Below are positions 24,253 through 37,014 of a stretch of 64,000 bases of DNA, piece after piece. The position numbers and the translations under genes are program-made. The notes under the pieces were generated by a model. That model was not told where the DNA came from. It made no database searches and saw only the letters and a list, made by a program, of their open reading frames with translations. Source of the stretch: Ulva prolifera (Eukaryota > Chlorophyta > Ulvophyceae > Ulvales > Ulvaceae); contig CM041199.1 of assembly GCA_023078555.1 (NCBI GenBank), positions 2,297,101-2,361,100 of the forward strand, given 5' to 3'. The stretch's first letter is position 1; each line of letters starts with the position of its first letter.

Positions 24253-25836
24253 CTCCAAGCATCCGCTGAGCAGGGCTGCATGTGTACATCTGAGCAGGGC
24301 TGCAAGTGTACATCCTCGGTTGCAGCCTGATGTGCACACGTCGTCAGCTCATAATTCAAACAAAAGAACGTGCAGCGAGGGCATTGAGTTTGCACCCGGT
24401 CTTGGCTGATGGCCTCGGGGCAGGCCAAATGAAGGGCAGCTCAGTGTTAAGCTTACCTCGCCCAAAAATCGCAACGGGGAGGCGCACTGTCCAGTGTCCA
24501 GCTTGGCCAGGGTCGGGTTCTGGTCGGGTTGCTCGGGTATGCTGTGCCAGCAGACAATAACAGCAGACCGGCAAAAGCAAGTCATGCCCTCGCTCATGGG
24601 GTATATGGCAATTGTGTCAAACCTGAAAGGTTATCGGTGGGAGGTTTCAATCCTCCGGCTTGTGTTCTTGGCGCATCTCGCTTCCACTGCGCCACACCGA
24701 ATTGGCCATGGGGTGATCATCTTCATGATCACCGGTACTTGACATACATTGCGTTACAACAGTTTATTTAAACTCCCAGGCGGTCCCTATCAACAGACGC
24801 ACAAAATTTTTCATGTACTGCTGTCTGACTGGGCCATTGGCACTGATCAGTGAGGTGCACGGTGAACATGCATGACCTGGTGCTTGTGATTGCCTTCTCA
24901 TGGAGCTCTCACCCAACGAGACTGTGCCACTGATTTGAACATACAAAAGGCACATTGAAGATGTCTGACGCATAGCGCACATTAAAGATGTCTCGCTTAA
25001 CCCGAACACGGCGCTCAATCACAGCATGCCAGACACCCGCCGAACTCGCACCACACCCACGCACCCTCCCGCTCACCAGCCCTAGGAGTGTGCCACAGCG
25101 TCGGATGGGTGTATGCGTGTGGGGTATTTGTGTGACAAGGACAGCGTTGGAGAGGCTGCAGCATCCAGGTAACCCATCATAGAATCTAGCCTGCATGTGT
25201 CATACGATTTCCAAAGAAGATATCAATCTCAGGACCAGGGAAACGAACATGACAGGGGTCCCAGGTCGCAGCCGCAGGCAAGCACCAGCGGATAGGAAGC
25301 TGCCACACATGGCCCATGATAAATTCCATCTGCATGCAGCACAGAAAATCCCACGATGCTGCTGTTTTTCGCTGTGCTGCCCCCCTCAGCCGTCGTCCTC
25401 ATAACACACGGGAATGCGAATCCTTGCGAACACCGATCGTTTTTTGTCGGCCACACCAGCAGTGAAGCACATTGGTGCGCGTCACACTCTGCAGCGCAGC
25501 CGTTCGGTATCTGTGCAGTGCCGTCACCGCATGCCCGCCCAACTGCTGCCCTTCGAGGGCAGTTGCCAAGTTGCCTTCACGCTACGTGCGACACATCCCT
25601 ACAAACCAAGCACATTCACCTGGAAGACCACCTCAACAGCCTGTACCCCCACCTGCCTGCCAGAGTTCCAGTTACACCACGTTGATCGCAGTTTCCGAAG
25701 GCTATGTCCAGCCTCCATTTTAGCATCCAACTCGTTTTGCGCCCGTCCGTCAGCCCCCTGCCTTGTCAACCAATGCAGTGCCACATGGCAGCTTCCACGC
25801 CGCTCCACGCACAACGAGCCATGCATCATGCACCCA
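24253..25836. other. Spacer between convergent genes, no gene seen
   Basis: Lies between the 3' ends of the TspO exon (plus) and the IQ/ankyrin gene (minus). Open frames over 25400-25830 are mainly shadows or low-complexity. A 19-bp near-repeat (TGAGCAGGGCTGCA..TGTACATC) occurs twice at 24269-24313. Confidence 0.4.
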
Positions 25837-28800
25837 TCACGCATCCACTTTGACCCGGAACACCGGCATCGCCTCCAGCAGCCCCTCGTCCGGATACCGC
25901 AGCGCCGTCGCGACCACAAACCGAAACCGCGCCAGCCGCTCCTCTTGGAACGCCGCGGCCTCGTACTCAGGCCCGTCTGCCTCCTCCACCAGCGCCCCGT
26001 ACTCTGCCTCTCGGAGTATGTGGCCAGAGGTGACGCACGCGAGGAGCCCCGGCCGCACGCAGTCGAAGATCGCGGCGGCCGCGGGCCACAGGTCGGCGTC
26101 CGCGAGGTCGAGCACGAGGGGCTTGCCGTAGCGCAGCGCGCCCAGCAGGGCCCGGCGCACGCGCTGCGGCTCCATGTCGCGCGGCGACAGCGCGGAGAGG
26201 TAGTTGGAGTCCATGTACCTGCAGCCGGGCGTGAGTTGGGAAGAGCATGCAAGGAGACGTAATTGGAGTCCAGATGCTAGGTCTCCAAACAGCCTGCCGA
26301 CTTCAGACCCGGCAGCTGTGACATGCGCACCGTCCTGCTCCAGTTTGTGCACTTTGTAGTTCGGACGTCTGCGTCACCCCCTCAGTGCCTGAGGTTGGGG
26401 CCTCTTGTGGAGATGGTAGGGTGCAGTCAATGTTTTGCACTGAACAAGGGTGCTGTGACCCCCCGTCCGCGGCGGCACATGGCCAGACACCTGCAGCTAC
26501 CATCCAATGCCGCCGCCGCGACACTGACAGTATCGGCGGCCAGACCATCAGGCCAGTCCCCGCAAGACGAGTGCTCCAGCAGGTCCATGCATATGCGCAC
26601 CGGAAGAACAGGGGGGCACGGCCGCTGGTGTCGATGACTGCCATCGCGCATGGCGGCCCGCCTGCCGGTGCCGCGGCCGCCGCAGCGGCGTCGCGGCCGC
26701 TGACGATGTCGTCCAGCTCCTTGATGCGCACGAGCTGCCCCGGCATCGCGGCGTCCCCGCCTGCGGCGTCGGCCTGCTGCCGACGCACCGCCTGCTTCGC
26801 ATCCACCAGCGCCGCCATCGCCACCTGCCCACACACCTGCCGTTCGCCATGCACATACAGGCACACATAAAAGCTTCCTATCGTTCCAAATATTTTGTGA
26901 TGCTCTAAGGCTGCGGTGGTGGAGCGCTGGACAGAAATTGTGTTTTGTTAGCTCGGACGAGGTGATGACAACATCAGAGTCCACGGGTGTGATCCGAGGC
27001 GTCCACTGGCAAGCGTAGTGGCATGATGTAGGCGGCCATCTTTGAAGAGCCTGCTGCATGATGTGCAATCGTGCAGGCACTGACCACATTCGTTGACTAA
27101 CTTCCAAACACATATGCCGTACTCATTCACCCTGATGTTGATGCAGGGTCCCACACCAGTGAAACACCGTGACGCTGTAGGCCACAGGCAGCGCGAACTG
27201 GCGCCTGACTGATGTGTAGACATACGTATCGGCAAGGTCGGCCTTGTCTGGACAACAGATGCCAAGCATGAGCTGCACAGGGGCGGCCAGACGAGGGCGC
27301 ACCTTGGCTTCCTGCGCCACCTTGGCCACGGTCGCCTCCTGCTCCTTGATCATCTGGAGGGTCACAGCTGTGAGGCTGCTGGCGCGGCCCTCCGCGACAC
27401 AGGTGTCGTGCTCATGGATGCGCTTCTCGAGGTCGCCGTGCGCGCACTGCAGCCGCCGCTGCGCCACGCTGTGCGCCTCCTGCGCCGCCGCAAGCACTCC
27501 CTCGGCCGTCTGCAGGCACTTCGGGAGTCCAGACATGCCTCAGCTGCCGCTGCGGCGGCGGCCGTCAGCACTGAGGCTACCGGCCCGCGCAGCACGTCGC
27601 CCTCCGCATGCTGTCTGAGTGGATGTGACAGGGTCGCAGTGACAACACAGGCACAGCGCTGTGTTGATGGAGTTCAAGCATCGCCGTGCCTCACGCTCCC
27701 AAACATCCAACGATTCTACGTGGACTCACAAAAATCACACGGAAAGTAGATGCGACATGGACCTGTGTTGAATGGATATGAATGACCCGTTTCCCTCACA
27801 GGCCAGCCTCGCTCCTGCATTGAGCATCGTCAGCAGCCGAATCTGAGTGCGAACTTATGAGCGGTGCAAGCAGATGTAGTGGAACACTGCAGCAAGCAAC
27901 AAGCGCGCACAGGCGACGTCTGAGCATAGGAGATACGGCAACTGTGGCGTGCGCGCAACAGTGGATTGGAGCCGTGCCTTGAGCACGGCGGCCTGCTTCT
28001 CCAAGGCACGTGCGTGCGCCGCCTCGACGAGCTTCTGCCGCGCCTGCACGAGCTCGTCCGTGTGCGCCATGTCCCAGCTCCGCAACTGCTCGGCCATCTC
28101 CGGCGTCGCGGCGACATGCTGCGGCAGCTCCCCCGCCTCGTTCGGGATGCGCGGATCGGCACCCGCCGCGAGGAGGGGCCCGATGACGGCCGCCTTGGCG
28201 AGAAAGGCGGCGCGCCACAGCGGCGTGCGCTTGAATTCGCCCTGGGTGTTGGGGTCCGCGCCTCGGGACTGCAGCAGATGCTCGACGGTGGCGAGGGCTC
28301 CTCCGGCTGCAGCCTCGGAGAGGAGAGTGTTACCGTGGACATCAGCGCATTCTACCTGTGCACACACCCGGAGATGATTCCGTATTGAAAGAGCAGAGTT
28401 GAGTGCTCAGTGAAGCTGGAGAGGCCCTGCCCCTGGATGCGGACCTAGCAGCTACAGTGGGAGCGTTGATGCACAATGTGCACTGAGTCCGTGATGTTCA
28501 TGTAATACAGCATCAACCAGTGAACTTTCTACCTCAGTTAGTACACTGAGTCAGAGCTTGACACATGCCAGAAACTCTCCCTCTCCGAGCCACATCGGGA
28601 TGCAGATTGGAGGAACGCAGCCAAGTGCAACAGTTTGTAAGCAGATGCATTGGGGCAACCACTGCAAGGTAGGCATGGCAGGGCATGGGAGCTGACCACA
28701 TTGTCGAAGTATGACTCTCCTTCCCGTAGGAGTCGAAGGACGTCGTCCATGTTGTCATCAAAAGCAGCTTCGAGAAGTTCATTGCGGATTCGGAGTTGTT

Positions 28801-29524
28801 CTCGCTTGCGTTTCGCGGCCTCGTCCTGCTTGGCACGCCGCTGGGCCTCCTGCCTCCGCTCGTATGCCACCTCGGCTTTGAATGCCTGCTCCTTCAATGC
28901 CTGCATTTCCTTCTCCATCTGCAGATCCATGGCCAGCTTTCGCCTGCAGGTGTGGTGATCAAGTCAAAGAGTCATCCCAGATCGTTACCAGTGCTTTGGC
29001 AGGTGACCCTTGTATACAACGCCACAACACAACAATCATACCTGCGACTCTGACGAGCAAGATGACCACGAACATGCGCCTGGATAATTTTGGCCGCTCT
29101 GTCGCGAGGGCCCGGGACCCCAGCGGTTTTGGGGCTTGGCTTTGCCTTGATTCCTTTCCCTCTGGCGTTGCGAGGCGCTGCAGCTGTGCCATGCTTTGAT
29201 GGCAATTTGAGCTGACCCTGGGACGCCAGCGGGAACTTTATGAGCAATCGTATGTCTCGTACGTGGGCCATGAGGGCTGTTCTGCTGTAGACTGGGAGAG
29301 GAACACACTGTAGCGACGGGCTCTTTCCCGCTGCCTCTCCCTGCAGACAATGATTTGGATCCAGCCATATTGATCACGTGCTGCATTGTTCGGAGGTCAT
29401 GAGCATCGTGCAGATGGACGATGAAATCATGCTCGAAGAGTGCACGACCTCCTGCCTTGATTTCGAATGAGGCAACGGCAGCATTTACAGCAAAAGCAAC
29501 TTCTGAGGCAAGGTCGCGCATCAT
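25837..29524 (-). CDS. IQ-motif and ankyrin-repeat protein (IQANK1-like)
   Basis: Exon model: 29524-29309, 29217-29042, 28943-28697, 28355 to about 27987, about 27509-27303, 26824-26601 and 26218-25837. Most junctions close in phase; the border near 27987/27509 is the weakest. Protein order: an N-terminal domain (MMRDLASEVAFAVNAAVASF); a calmodulin-binding IQ motif (AAKIIQAHVRGHLARQSR); a charged coiled coil (EKEMQALKEQAFKAEVAYER); two or three ankyrin repeats (DVHGNTLLSEAAAGGALATV, TPLWRAAFLAKAAVIGPLLA); a second coiled coil (LEKRIHEHDTC); and a C-terminal region with strand-helix order (GKPLVLDLADADLWPAAAAI, FRFVVATALRYPDEGLLEAM). IQ plus ankyrin plus this C-terminal block resembles animal IQANK1. 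Its job is not established, so none is claimed. The first in-frame ATG is used as the start; an earlier exon is possible. Confidence 0.68.
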
Positions 29525-30006
29525 TTGAATCGAACCTTGTGCTATCAAAATGCTGGGTCAGTTACTCAGGCGTCGGTGTATGCGTGTTCCGCGACGCATG
29601 GCGTGGCTACCAGCACTGGGCACGTCCAACCCACGCCTGACATCTCAACCGGGGAATTGTGTGGTTGCAGTATGAGCTTGGCATTGAGATCCGTGACTAC
29701 AGCACGAGAGAGTGGTCAGAGCGCCTTGCGTTTGTCGGCCAGATTTAGACGTACTGTCACCGATTGTGTTGTTGTCAGCGTTCGACGCCCGTCTTCATTC
29801 ACTGCATCTTCGGATTCCCAGGATGAACACCTGACCGACAAACTACATCGGCTTTCATCATTTCCAGCTGCTTCTATTTCGGTATGCACTCAGCTTCACG
29901 CCCGCACGAGTGATAAATACTGTAGTGGTGCCGGACTGGCTGCTGGTAATCAAGCTCGGGGTACAGATATAGATGGTGGTGAGAACAAGAACATCGTTTT
30001 CTAGCA
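29525..30006. promoter_or_regulatory. Shared divergent promoter region (IQ/ankyrin gene and UPF3)
   Basis: 482 bp between two outward-facing start codons. No TATA box is obvious. A plus-strand open frame spans it, but it looks like chance. It holds the promoters of both genes, possibly overlapping. Confidence 0.5.
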
Positions 30007-32984
30007 ATGCCACGAGACGTGCCGGAGCCTGTTGCCAGCAAGTTCGTCGTACGCAAGCTCCCTCCAGAGCTGACCGAGGATGCTTTCAAGGCCGTGTTGC
30101 AGGGTGTTTGCCAAGATGAGCTGGAATGGTTTCGCTACCACCCGGGATCCACTGGGTACGCTCTCATTCTCGCTTTCTGGCGGAACTCATGCAGAGCTTG
30201 CTCCCTGTCCGATCCCACCTGGAAGAATGCCACGCTGAAGACTTTAAGATGTCCTCGGTTTGAACGGTGAAATCGAATATCTTGCCATGGATGTGGGCAT
30301 GTAGACGTCGACTGCAACAGGCAGCGTTGTGCGTTGTACCGGCGCGCGGACAGCATTTACCAACACGCTGTCCACAGGGAGTCGGGGATCACTACTTCAA
30401 CGGCGTTCATAAAGCTACGCCATGCCGAACTTGCTCCAATCTTGAAACAGCTTCTCCAAAATTCTCCCTTCATGGGTGACCATGGTGTACCTTACCATTG
30501 TGAGATGGAGGTAGCGTTTTACCAGCGGACTCCCAAAGAGCGTGCGAAGGAGGATCCCTATGTTGGGACGTATGAACAAGGTATGCTCCTGACGTAGTGA
30601 TCGGCCAGGTATTGCTGCATGACGTAGTAAACAGACACGGCATGGGACTTTGTCTCCTGTAGATGCGCACTGGCTGTGCACTGGTTCCCGCAGAATGGTG
30701 AGTACCACACACATCAAATCTTCATTGTACCGTCTCATTACACAGTCGTATGTATCGTTCAAGCTTCGAAGCAGCACTGCATGCCTTCGCAAAGGACAGT
30801 CGCATGGGTGAAGTCGTGGGAGACCACTTCGTGTCAGTGACATGTTGGCGTAAATGGACGTTCACAAATGTTGTCAATAGAGTCTCAGGTTGCAGATCCT
30901 TACTACAAAGACTTCCTGAAAGAGATTGAGCGACAGGACGAAGCTGCAAAGAAGGGCCCAACAATTACTGCCACGACCACTATTGCGGAGGATCAGGCTG
31001 ACAAAGAGCCCATCGTCACGCCATTGATGAGCTATGTGATCAACCGATACAAGTCAGGCTCCGGACGTTCAAGAAATGGCAAAGGGCCCTCAGGTGACGG
31101 CCGAGAGAAGGAGAATCGCAAAAAGCTGCCAGCGATCCCCGAGAAAGCGGCTGCTGGGAAATCAGCGCCACCTGATGCTCCGACCACAGGGAAGAGTGCA
31201 CCTGCAAAGCGTGGTCGAGGGTCCAAACGGGATGAAAAGAACATCAAAGGGAAAGCGGGCCCAACCGAAGCGCCCAACACAGCACAGCATCAAGAAAAGC
31301 AGCAAGAAAGTAGCCAAACAGGTGTGCGTTGAACTCGATGGTTCACCATATTCACTCACTTATCGTGCAGCTCATGGATAGATTCATCCTGCTCATAGGA
31401 CCGAAAAGGACGAGGATGGCTTCCCTGCACCGGGAACATAACAGGCAGTTACATGCCTTCGCCTCTTGGGGACGATGTGAACAGCAGCCTTGAGCTCATG
31501 ACCTCCTTCATGATGCATGATGTTGCTGTGCACTTGTTTACATTCTAACCGTGCCCAGCTCAAGATGCAACATGTTACATGTGCCCCTGTCTGATCAGCT
31601 TGGCCTCGGCACCAACCCACAGCAACAAGGTGTTGGCGAAGCTTATGCCATGGGTGTGAGCTGCGCATGCCCCACCATCATGTTGCAGAGCTGAAGGAAC
31701 GTCCTCCTTGTAGGCAAGTCTGGCCGTGGGAAGGGACCCAAGGGCCAATCGCGGGCTGCCACCAATGGTGGTAGCAGCGGTGCTACTGGCCAGGTCGCTG
31801 TGCCCCCCAGCACCATCGGCGCTGAGGACTCCCCTGTCGTTGCCTCAAGCGCAGACGTCGATGCAGCACGCTCTGCAGCTCAGGCAGCAGCTCGCGTCGC
31901 CATGCAGCTTGCATCTGACACAGCCGGGCCTCTGAGTGCGATGGGCCAGCCTGAGGGCGGCGCAGCCAAGAACGGGAGCGCCGCTGCCCCAAGCAAGGTG
32001 TGTGCACCTGCATCGCCGACTAGCGCACCATCGTCTGCATTACCGCAGAATCTGTATCGTGCACATGATGATGCCTGGATCTCACACCACAGTCCTGTCA
32101 GCACACGCTCTGCACAATGCTTTACTGCTGCCTGCCTGAATTCTTAGGGACTCACACGGCCACATCATCTCTTTCGCCGTGAGGCTCTTGTCATGGGTTG
32201 CAGCCAAGGCTTCTTGTGACAATCGAAGCAGGCGACACTGCGCTGTTGTTGCAGGCAGCACCGAAGCGCCCGCGCAGTGGCCGCCGCGCACGAGGCCGTG
32301 GCGGTGCAGGAGGCCAGGACGCAGAAGGGGCTGGCGGTGACGCACAGGTACACGCCTCTGCCCTTTAAACCTGACCTGTCAGGGGCACAGCAGCTGGTGC
32401 AGTATCGCAGCATCATGACATGCACGGCACGCGCACCGCCGTCTGCGCATGCTGCACTCCGCAGTCTGGCTGTGTGCTGTGCGCTGGATGTGCTTGATTC
32501 CATCCTCTGTGCTGGGGCTTGATGCTTTTGTACAGGTAGCTGTTGCCGGTGACGGGCGAGATGTGTTGGAATGATGGTGCTTGGAAATAATGGTAGATGG
32601 CTGTGTGCGCTCCGAGGCTTGGTGAGGTGGTCGTGGGTGGCATGCACCATGATGATCATGTTTGTGCAGGGCGGTTCGCAAAGTGCGGCCGCGCCAGCAG
32701 CGGAGCAGCGTGTCACGTCCGCCAGCGAGCGAGCGATCGCTGCAGCTGCGGCTGCTGCATCGGCAGCGCTCCAGGACAGCGCGCCCGGCGAGCGCCCCAA
32801 GCCGCGCGCCCGTCCGGCTTTCGGCGCGCGGGGGGTCCGGGACGCCCTGTCACGCGCCGGCATCCAGCAGCCGGCGTCTGCCACGACAGGCAAACAAGGC
32901 AAGCAGAAGGGTGGCGGTGGTGGTGGCGGCGCGGCCGCTGGCGCACCTGCCGGGGACGGCCGCGAAGGCAGCAGCGGGCCGTGA
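30007..32984 (+). CDS. UPF3: UPF3 / Smg4 nonsense-mediated decay factor
   Basis: UPF3 links the exon junction complex or the ribosome to UPF2-UPF1 in nonsense-mediated mRNA decay. Six exons: 30007-30155, 30378-30580, 30896-31321, 31714-31997, 32255-32347 and 32670-32984; phase closes everywhere, giving 489 aa. The N-terminal UPF2-binding RRM-like domain begins KFVVRKLPPELTEDAF. It continues with TAFIKLRHAELAPILKQLL and VEVAFYQRTP-type sequence (here EMEVAFYQRTPKERAKEDPY). It closes with GTYEQ-DPYYKDFLKEIE, the algal counterpart of the GTIE-D-EY--FLE motif, and then TPLMSYVINRY. The C-terminal 300 residues are low-complexity: Lys/Gly/Pro, Ala-rich (AARSAAQAAARVAMQ), an RG patch (SGRRARGRGGAGG) and a poly-Gly run. 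No clear exon-junction-binding motif is visible in the tail. The start is the first ATG, 480 bp from the divergent gene. Confidence 0.88.
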
Positions 32985-34921
32985 TGTCTCTGGACCGGCC
33001 ACATGGCCGTTGATCTCAACCACATTCCTCCCCATCAGTGCTGATCGTGCCAGCAAGCATCACGAGGCCGGGTTCTGACTGCACGCAGCTGCGTATCACG
33101 TCTTTGGGGCTGCCTGCTGCCACCATGAGAGCACCGCGACGCGGGAGCGGACAGCAGTGGCTGGCGCTGGCAGAGTGGCGATCTGATGATACCACTGTCC
33201 GAATCGGATCCTGCACAAGCCGCGAGCACCGTTTTCAGTCCTGTATGGGCATGCTCACGCCGCTCCGCTTCGCAGCAGCGTCGATTGTGCCGCGGGATCT
33301 TCTATGTTCCTGATTCCTGGCATGTGTGTCTCCTGTGCCCGGCATCAGTTGGAGGTTCCCCCCCATGATTGTTTTAGCCTACCTCGGGCGACCATGGAAG
33401 GGACAGAAAAGCAGGTGCTGCAAGACCTGTACAAGCGCCTCATAAGGCAGCTCGGTGGATCAGCCGCTTGAGCTCCCTGACGTCTCCATACGTTTTCAGT
33501 TCAAGGTGGGCCGATCGCTTACAGACGGTGCTGGATGACAGCGCATGCCTGCGCTGGCTGGCTGTCTTCAGGCACCTCGAGTATGAGAAGTGTCGATGCG
33601 GTCGCGCGGGAGGATCAGGTATTGATCCAATGACATAAAATATCACTTGTTATGGGGGCGCCGCCGGGCAAGGCGTCCTGCTTGAAGGGGCCCAATGCAG
33701 CATTTCTTGACTAGGTAGCAGACCCTATCCAGTAGCTCTCCGCCGGACGTTTGAGCACAGGAGTCACGCTGCCCAGTACCCTGTTCCGCGCAGCGCTGTC
33801 AGCTTGCAGCGCTGTCACGCTGGCAGTCACGCCATTGCGGGCCAATGACTTCCCCAGCATCCAGGTTGTGGCTGCATGTGCTACATTAAACAGTGTATGC
33901 TGATGGTCTTGTGACGGGCGGCGTTGATTGCTAGACCCAGATGGACGCCGATGCCAGTTGCATGTGTAGCACCCAGTATGATGGGCTGATATCTTGCCAC
34001 AGATGCTTGGCATAGGAGCGTGTGAGTGACAGTCAGAGCACGATGTGCCTGCAGTTGCGCGTGTGCTGTAGCACTGTGCAGGAGGGTATTTCTTAAAGTG
34101 ATTGCTGATCATAAAACCGATGCAGAGTTGCCAAATGTGGTCATTCTGGCCATGGCATGTGTAACTGCAATGCCGCCATCCATCACTTGCTCGGGGTTCT
34201 CTGATGCATGTAAGACTGTTTGCATGCTCCCGCTGACCGTGCTGCACATTGTGCCTGGTTCAATACAGATAGCTGCAGTTAACTCCCTGTACAGACGTGA
34301 TTCATACATGCCCTAGACGAGTATCCTGCTGCAACCCCGCTGATATTTCTGGACAGTGATGTATATTCAAAAACACATAAAACCGAAAATTTGTCCACAC
34401 ACCAGTGACGGAACCATGGAATTCGATAGCTACCATGCAATGTAGATGAGAAGAACTCGTCTAAATGGCAGTCTGATAATCAGACATCACAGACTTTCAT
34501 TGCGGCATCCTTCTTCTTCAACGATCTGAACCTCGAAGTGGAAGGCCATCATGTATTGCCAACTCGGTATCGCCCAACCGAATGGCCATTGCAGTACCGG
34601 CCGTGAACCATTTGGCACGGCAGGGCACAGTGGCGCCGTACATGGCCATGGCCATGGCCATGGCCACACACTGCGCCTCTGCTGCACATGCATGAAGGCG
34701 CAACTCGACTCGCAAGGTGTGGCAAACCAGGCTCGCCCGCTGCCCCCGGGCCTACGCGTTCACCGTGCAGGGAGACGGCCGCCCATATCCTCCACTGCAA
34801 ACAATGCATGCAGTGCATGCGTGCGGCGCAACCAGCCGGCAGCGCCCCCTGACTCGCGGCGTGTCACTCTCGCCCGCCTTCGGTTCCAGCATGCGTGCCC
34901 CGCCCGCAGCACAGTCACAAG
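32985..34921. other. Spacer between convergent genes
   Basis: Lies between UPF3 and the amidase gene. No gene recognised. A 25-codon plus ORF at 33394-33471 (MEGTEKQVLQDLYKRLIRQL) is protein-like but too short to judge. A minus frame at 33711-34247 has poor coding character. At 34641-34665 there is a four-fold CATGGC hexamer repeat. Confidence 0.4.
34641..34665. repeat. Hexanucleotide microsatellite (CATGGC)4
   Basis: Four tandem CATGGC units just downstream of the amidase stop codon. Confidence 0.8.
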
Positions 34922-37014
34922 TCACAATGCCGCGCCCCCCGCCTCCCGCTGGCGCGCGTCATGCACTGCGACCGCGACGGCGAGCAGCTGCCGGTCACAG
35001 CCGGGAGCAGCGGAGAGCTGCACCGCGAGCGGCAGGCCCGCCGGCGAGAGCCCCCATGGCACCGCCACCGCCGGCGCGCCGCATAACGACCACAGGCTCG
35101 CTGGCCGCGGAGACCCCGTCCCCTCGGCCCGCAGCGGCGCAACCCCCAGCACCGGCAGCGACAGCGCAACATGGAACCTCCCCCCACTCTCCCCGACCCC
35201 AGCTTGTCCACTTTCTACACATCCCCCGCCTTCATGGCCATGCATGATAGAGTCAGGCGCTCCGACAGCGCCGGAGGGGGTCCATTGGGGCGGTTGAGAG
35301 GAGGAGGGGGGGTGCAGGAGGTTGTGCACGAAGCGGCGCGTGCTGTGCTGTGCTGCGCGGGCAGCCGCGAGGTCAGCCGGCGTGACCGCGAGGCCCTGCT
35401 GGAAGATGGCCTGGAGCTGCGGGGACATGCGGGGCGCGTGGGTGCGGTAGTCGGTGGCGTGGGCCGCTGCGAGGCCGTGGGCCATGAGCACCTGCATGCA
35501 TGAAAGCCCATGTGGGTGGCAGCAGATGGCTCTGAGCTACAGTGGAGCCTCACCTGTGGCATGAGCGGACATGGAGATTGGATCCTGTCGTGCTGAGGGG
35601 GGATCATGAGCTCCGTGGGGAGGCTGACCTGACCGGCCGTTGCGACTCCACATGTGGACACTGGATTTCGGCGACGAAGATTCCTCACAACAGGCCAAGG
35701 CATACCGGAGCTCCACCGTGGCATGGAAACGTGGCATGTTGATGGAGGGATTGACTCACCTGTGTTGCCTCAAAGTAGCCTTGAATGTCTCGAGGCAGGG
35801 GCACGTGTGTGACGGTAGCGCCCATCCTCGCGAGCGCCTGCTCTGCTGAATCGAGTGCTGCAAGAGCGTCAGGGCTGGCCTCAGAGTCGCACCTTCCGCA
35901 GTGGATTCTGGCCACTCTGGCGTGTAGCAACGGCTGGCTGACGTGACCCCTTCCACATGACTGTGTATCTAGCTGAGAGCCTCTGACATCTGCAGTGACA
36001 GGTGGGCTGCATAAAAACGGCCAAGTGTGGTCAGATTTTAGCGCAAGTTCTGGATGGCTCGCTATTTCATGTGGTGCGTCATTGGTGGTGAAGTGACACA
36101 GGTGCTGCTGCATGTGCACCTCATCTGGCCTTGTATCTGCTGGGCGAGCCCGTTCATCAATAGGTGGGACGCCCACAGCTGCGCTCTGATGAATTTGATA
36201 ATCTATGGCTGCTTCAAGCAGCAAGAGTGCGTCCTGCGGTGTGTTGGTGAACCACCCCACTGTGTCGAGCTCCTCCGACACTCGCTGTAGACCACCTCGA
36301 GACACCAAGCCGAACGATGGCTTGAAGCCGTAAACACCACAGTATGAAGCTGGCCGTATGATGGATCCCATAGTCTGACTTCCGAGTGCTACCGGCACCA
36401 TGCCAGCAGCAACAGCTGCGGCAGAGCCGGACGAGCTGCCACCTGGGCTTCGGGTCGGATCATGCGGATTCAACGTTGCTGGAGCTGCCCCGGAGCAGTA
36501 TTCTGTCAGAGCAGTTTTGCCGATGATCACAGCACCAGCGGATGCCAGCGCGGCAACCAAGTCCGCGTCTTCTGGCAGGAGTTGGTCGCCATGTACAGGC
36601 GTTCCCCAGGTCGTGGGTACCCGCGCTGTGCTGAAAGCTGACTTGACAGCAACTGGAACGCCCGCCAGGCGTAGTTTGGCATCGTTCTGGACAGCTTCAT
36701 CTGTGCACAACGGGAAACTTTGTTGTTTACCCCGCAGCACACGCTACGATACGAACGTTTCATTCCAGACGGGATGTCTACTGGGAATTGCTGGCACCAG
36801 CAAGCCATACAACATGGCATTGGTGCTCAATCGATATTGATTTACCTATTGCTGCAGCACGATCGCCTGAAGCCGGATCCAGTTGTTCAAACGCGAGTAG
36901 CTTCTGGTCATGTGCACGAATGCACTCCACATGCTGAAGACAGACAGCCACAGCCGACTGCCTTTTCTGCGAAACTTCGGTCGCTATGCATGTCGCGGTC
37001 ACACGTGCCTGCAT
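34922..37014 (-). CDS. Amidase-signature hydrolase
   Basis: Hydrolyses an amide bond by the Ser-cisSer-Lys mechanism; substrate unknown. Exons: 37014-36846 (start less certain), 36700-35760 and 35491-34922, in phase. The catalytic lysine is in AGVPVAVKS (about Lys76). The Gly/Ser-rich signature is SPGGSSSGSAAAVAAGM (cis-Ser about 145), and the nucleophile is in GSQTMGSIIRPAS (about Ser169), 24 residues on as in the family. The context YCGVYGFKPSFG is also canonical. The C-terminal block CGAPAVAVPWGLSPAGLPLA is the usual G-PA--VP-G---GLP element. The stretch 36110-35890 reads through but looks unlike the family, so an in-frame intron may be hidden there. The protein resembles generic bacterial-type amidases more than GatA or FAAH, but I cannot rank these without a search. 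Confidence 0.85.

Noticed and set aside
30868-30895. UPF3 exon 3 starting earlier, at the in-frame upstream codons
   Set aside because: The acceptor at 30895 (GTTGCAG) restores the conserved GTYEQ-DPYYKDFL junction in phase; earlier starts insert unrelated residues.
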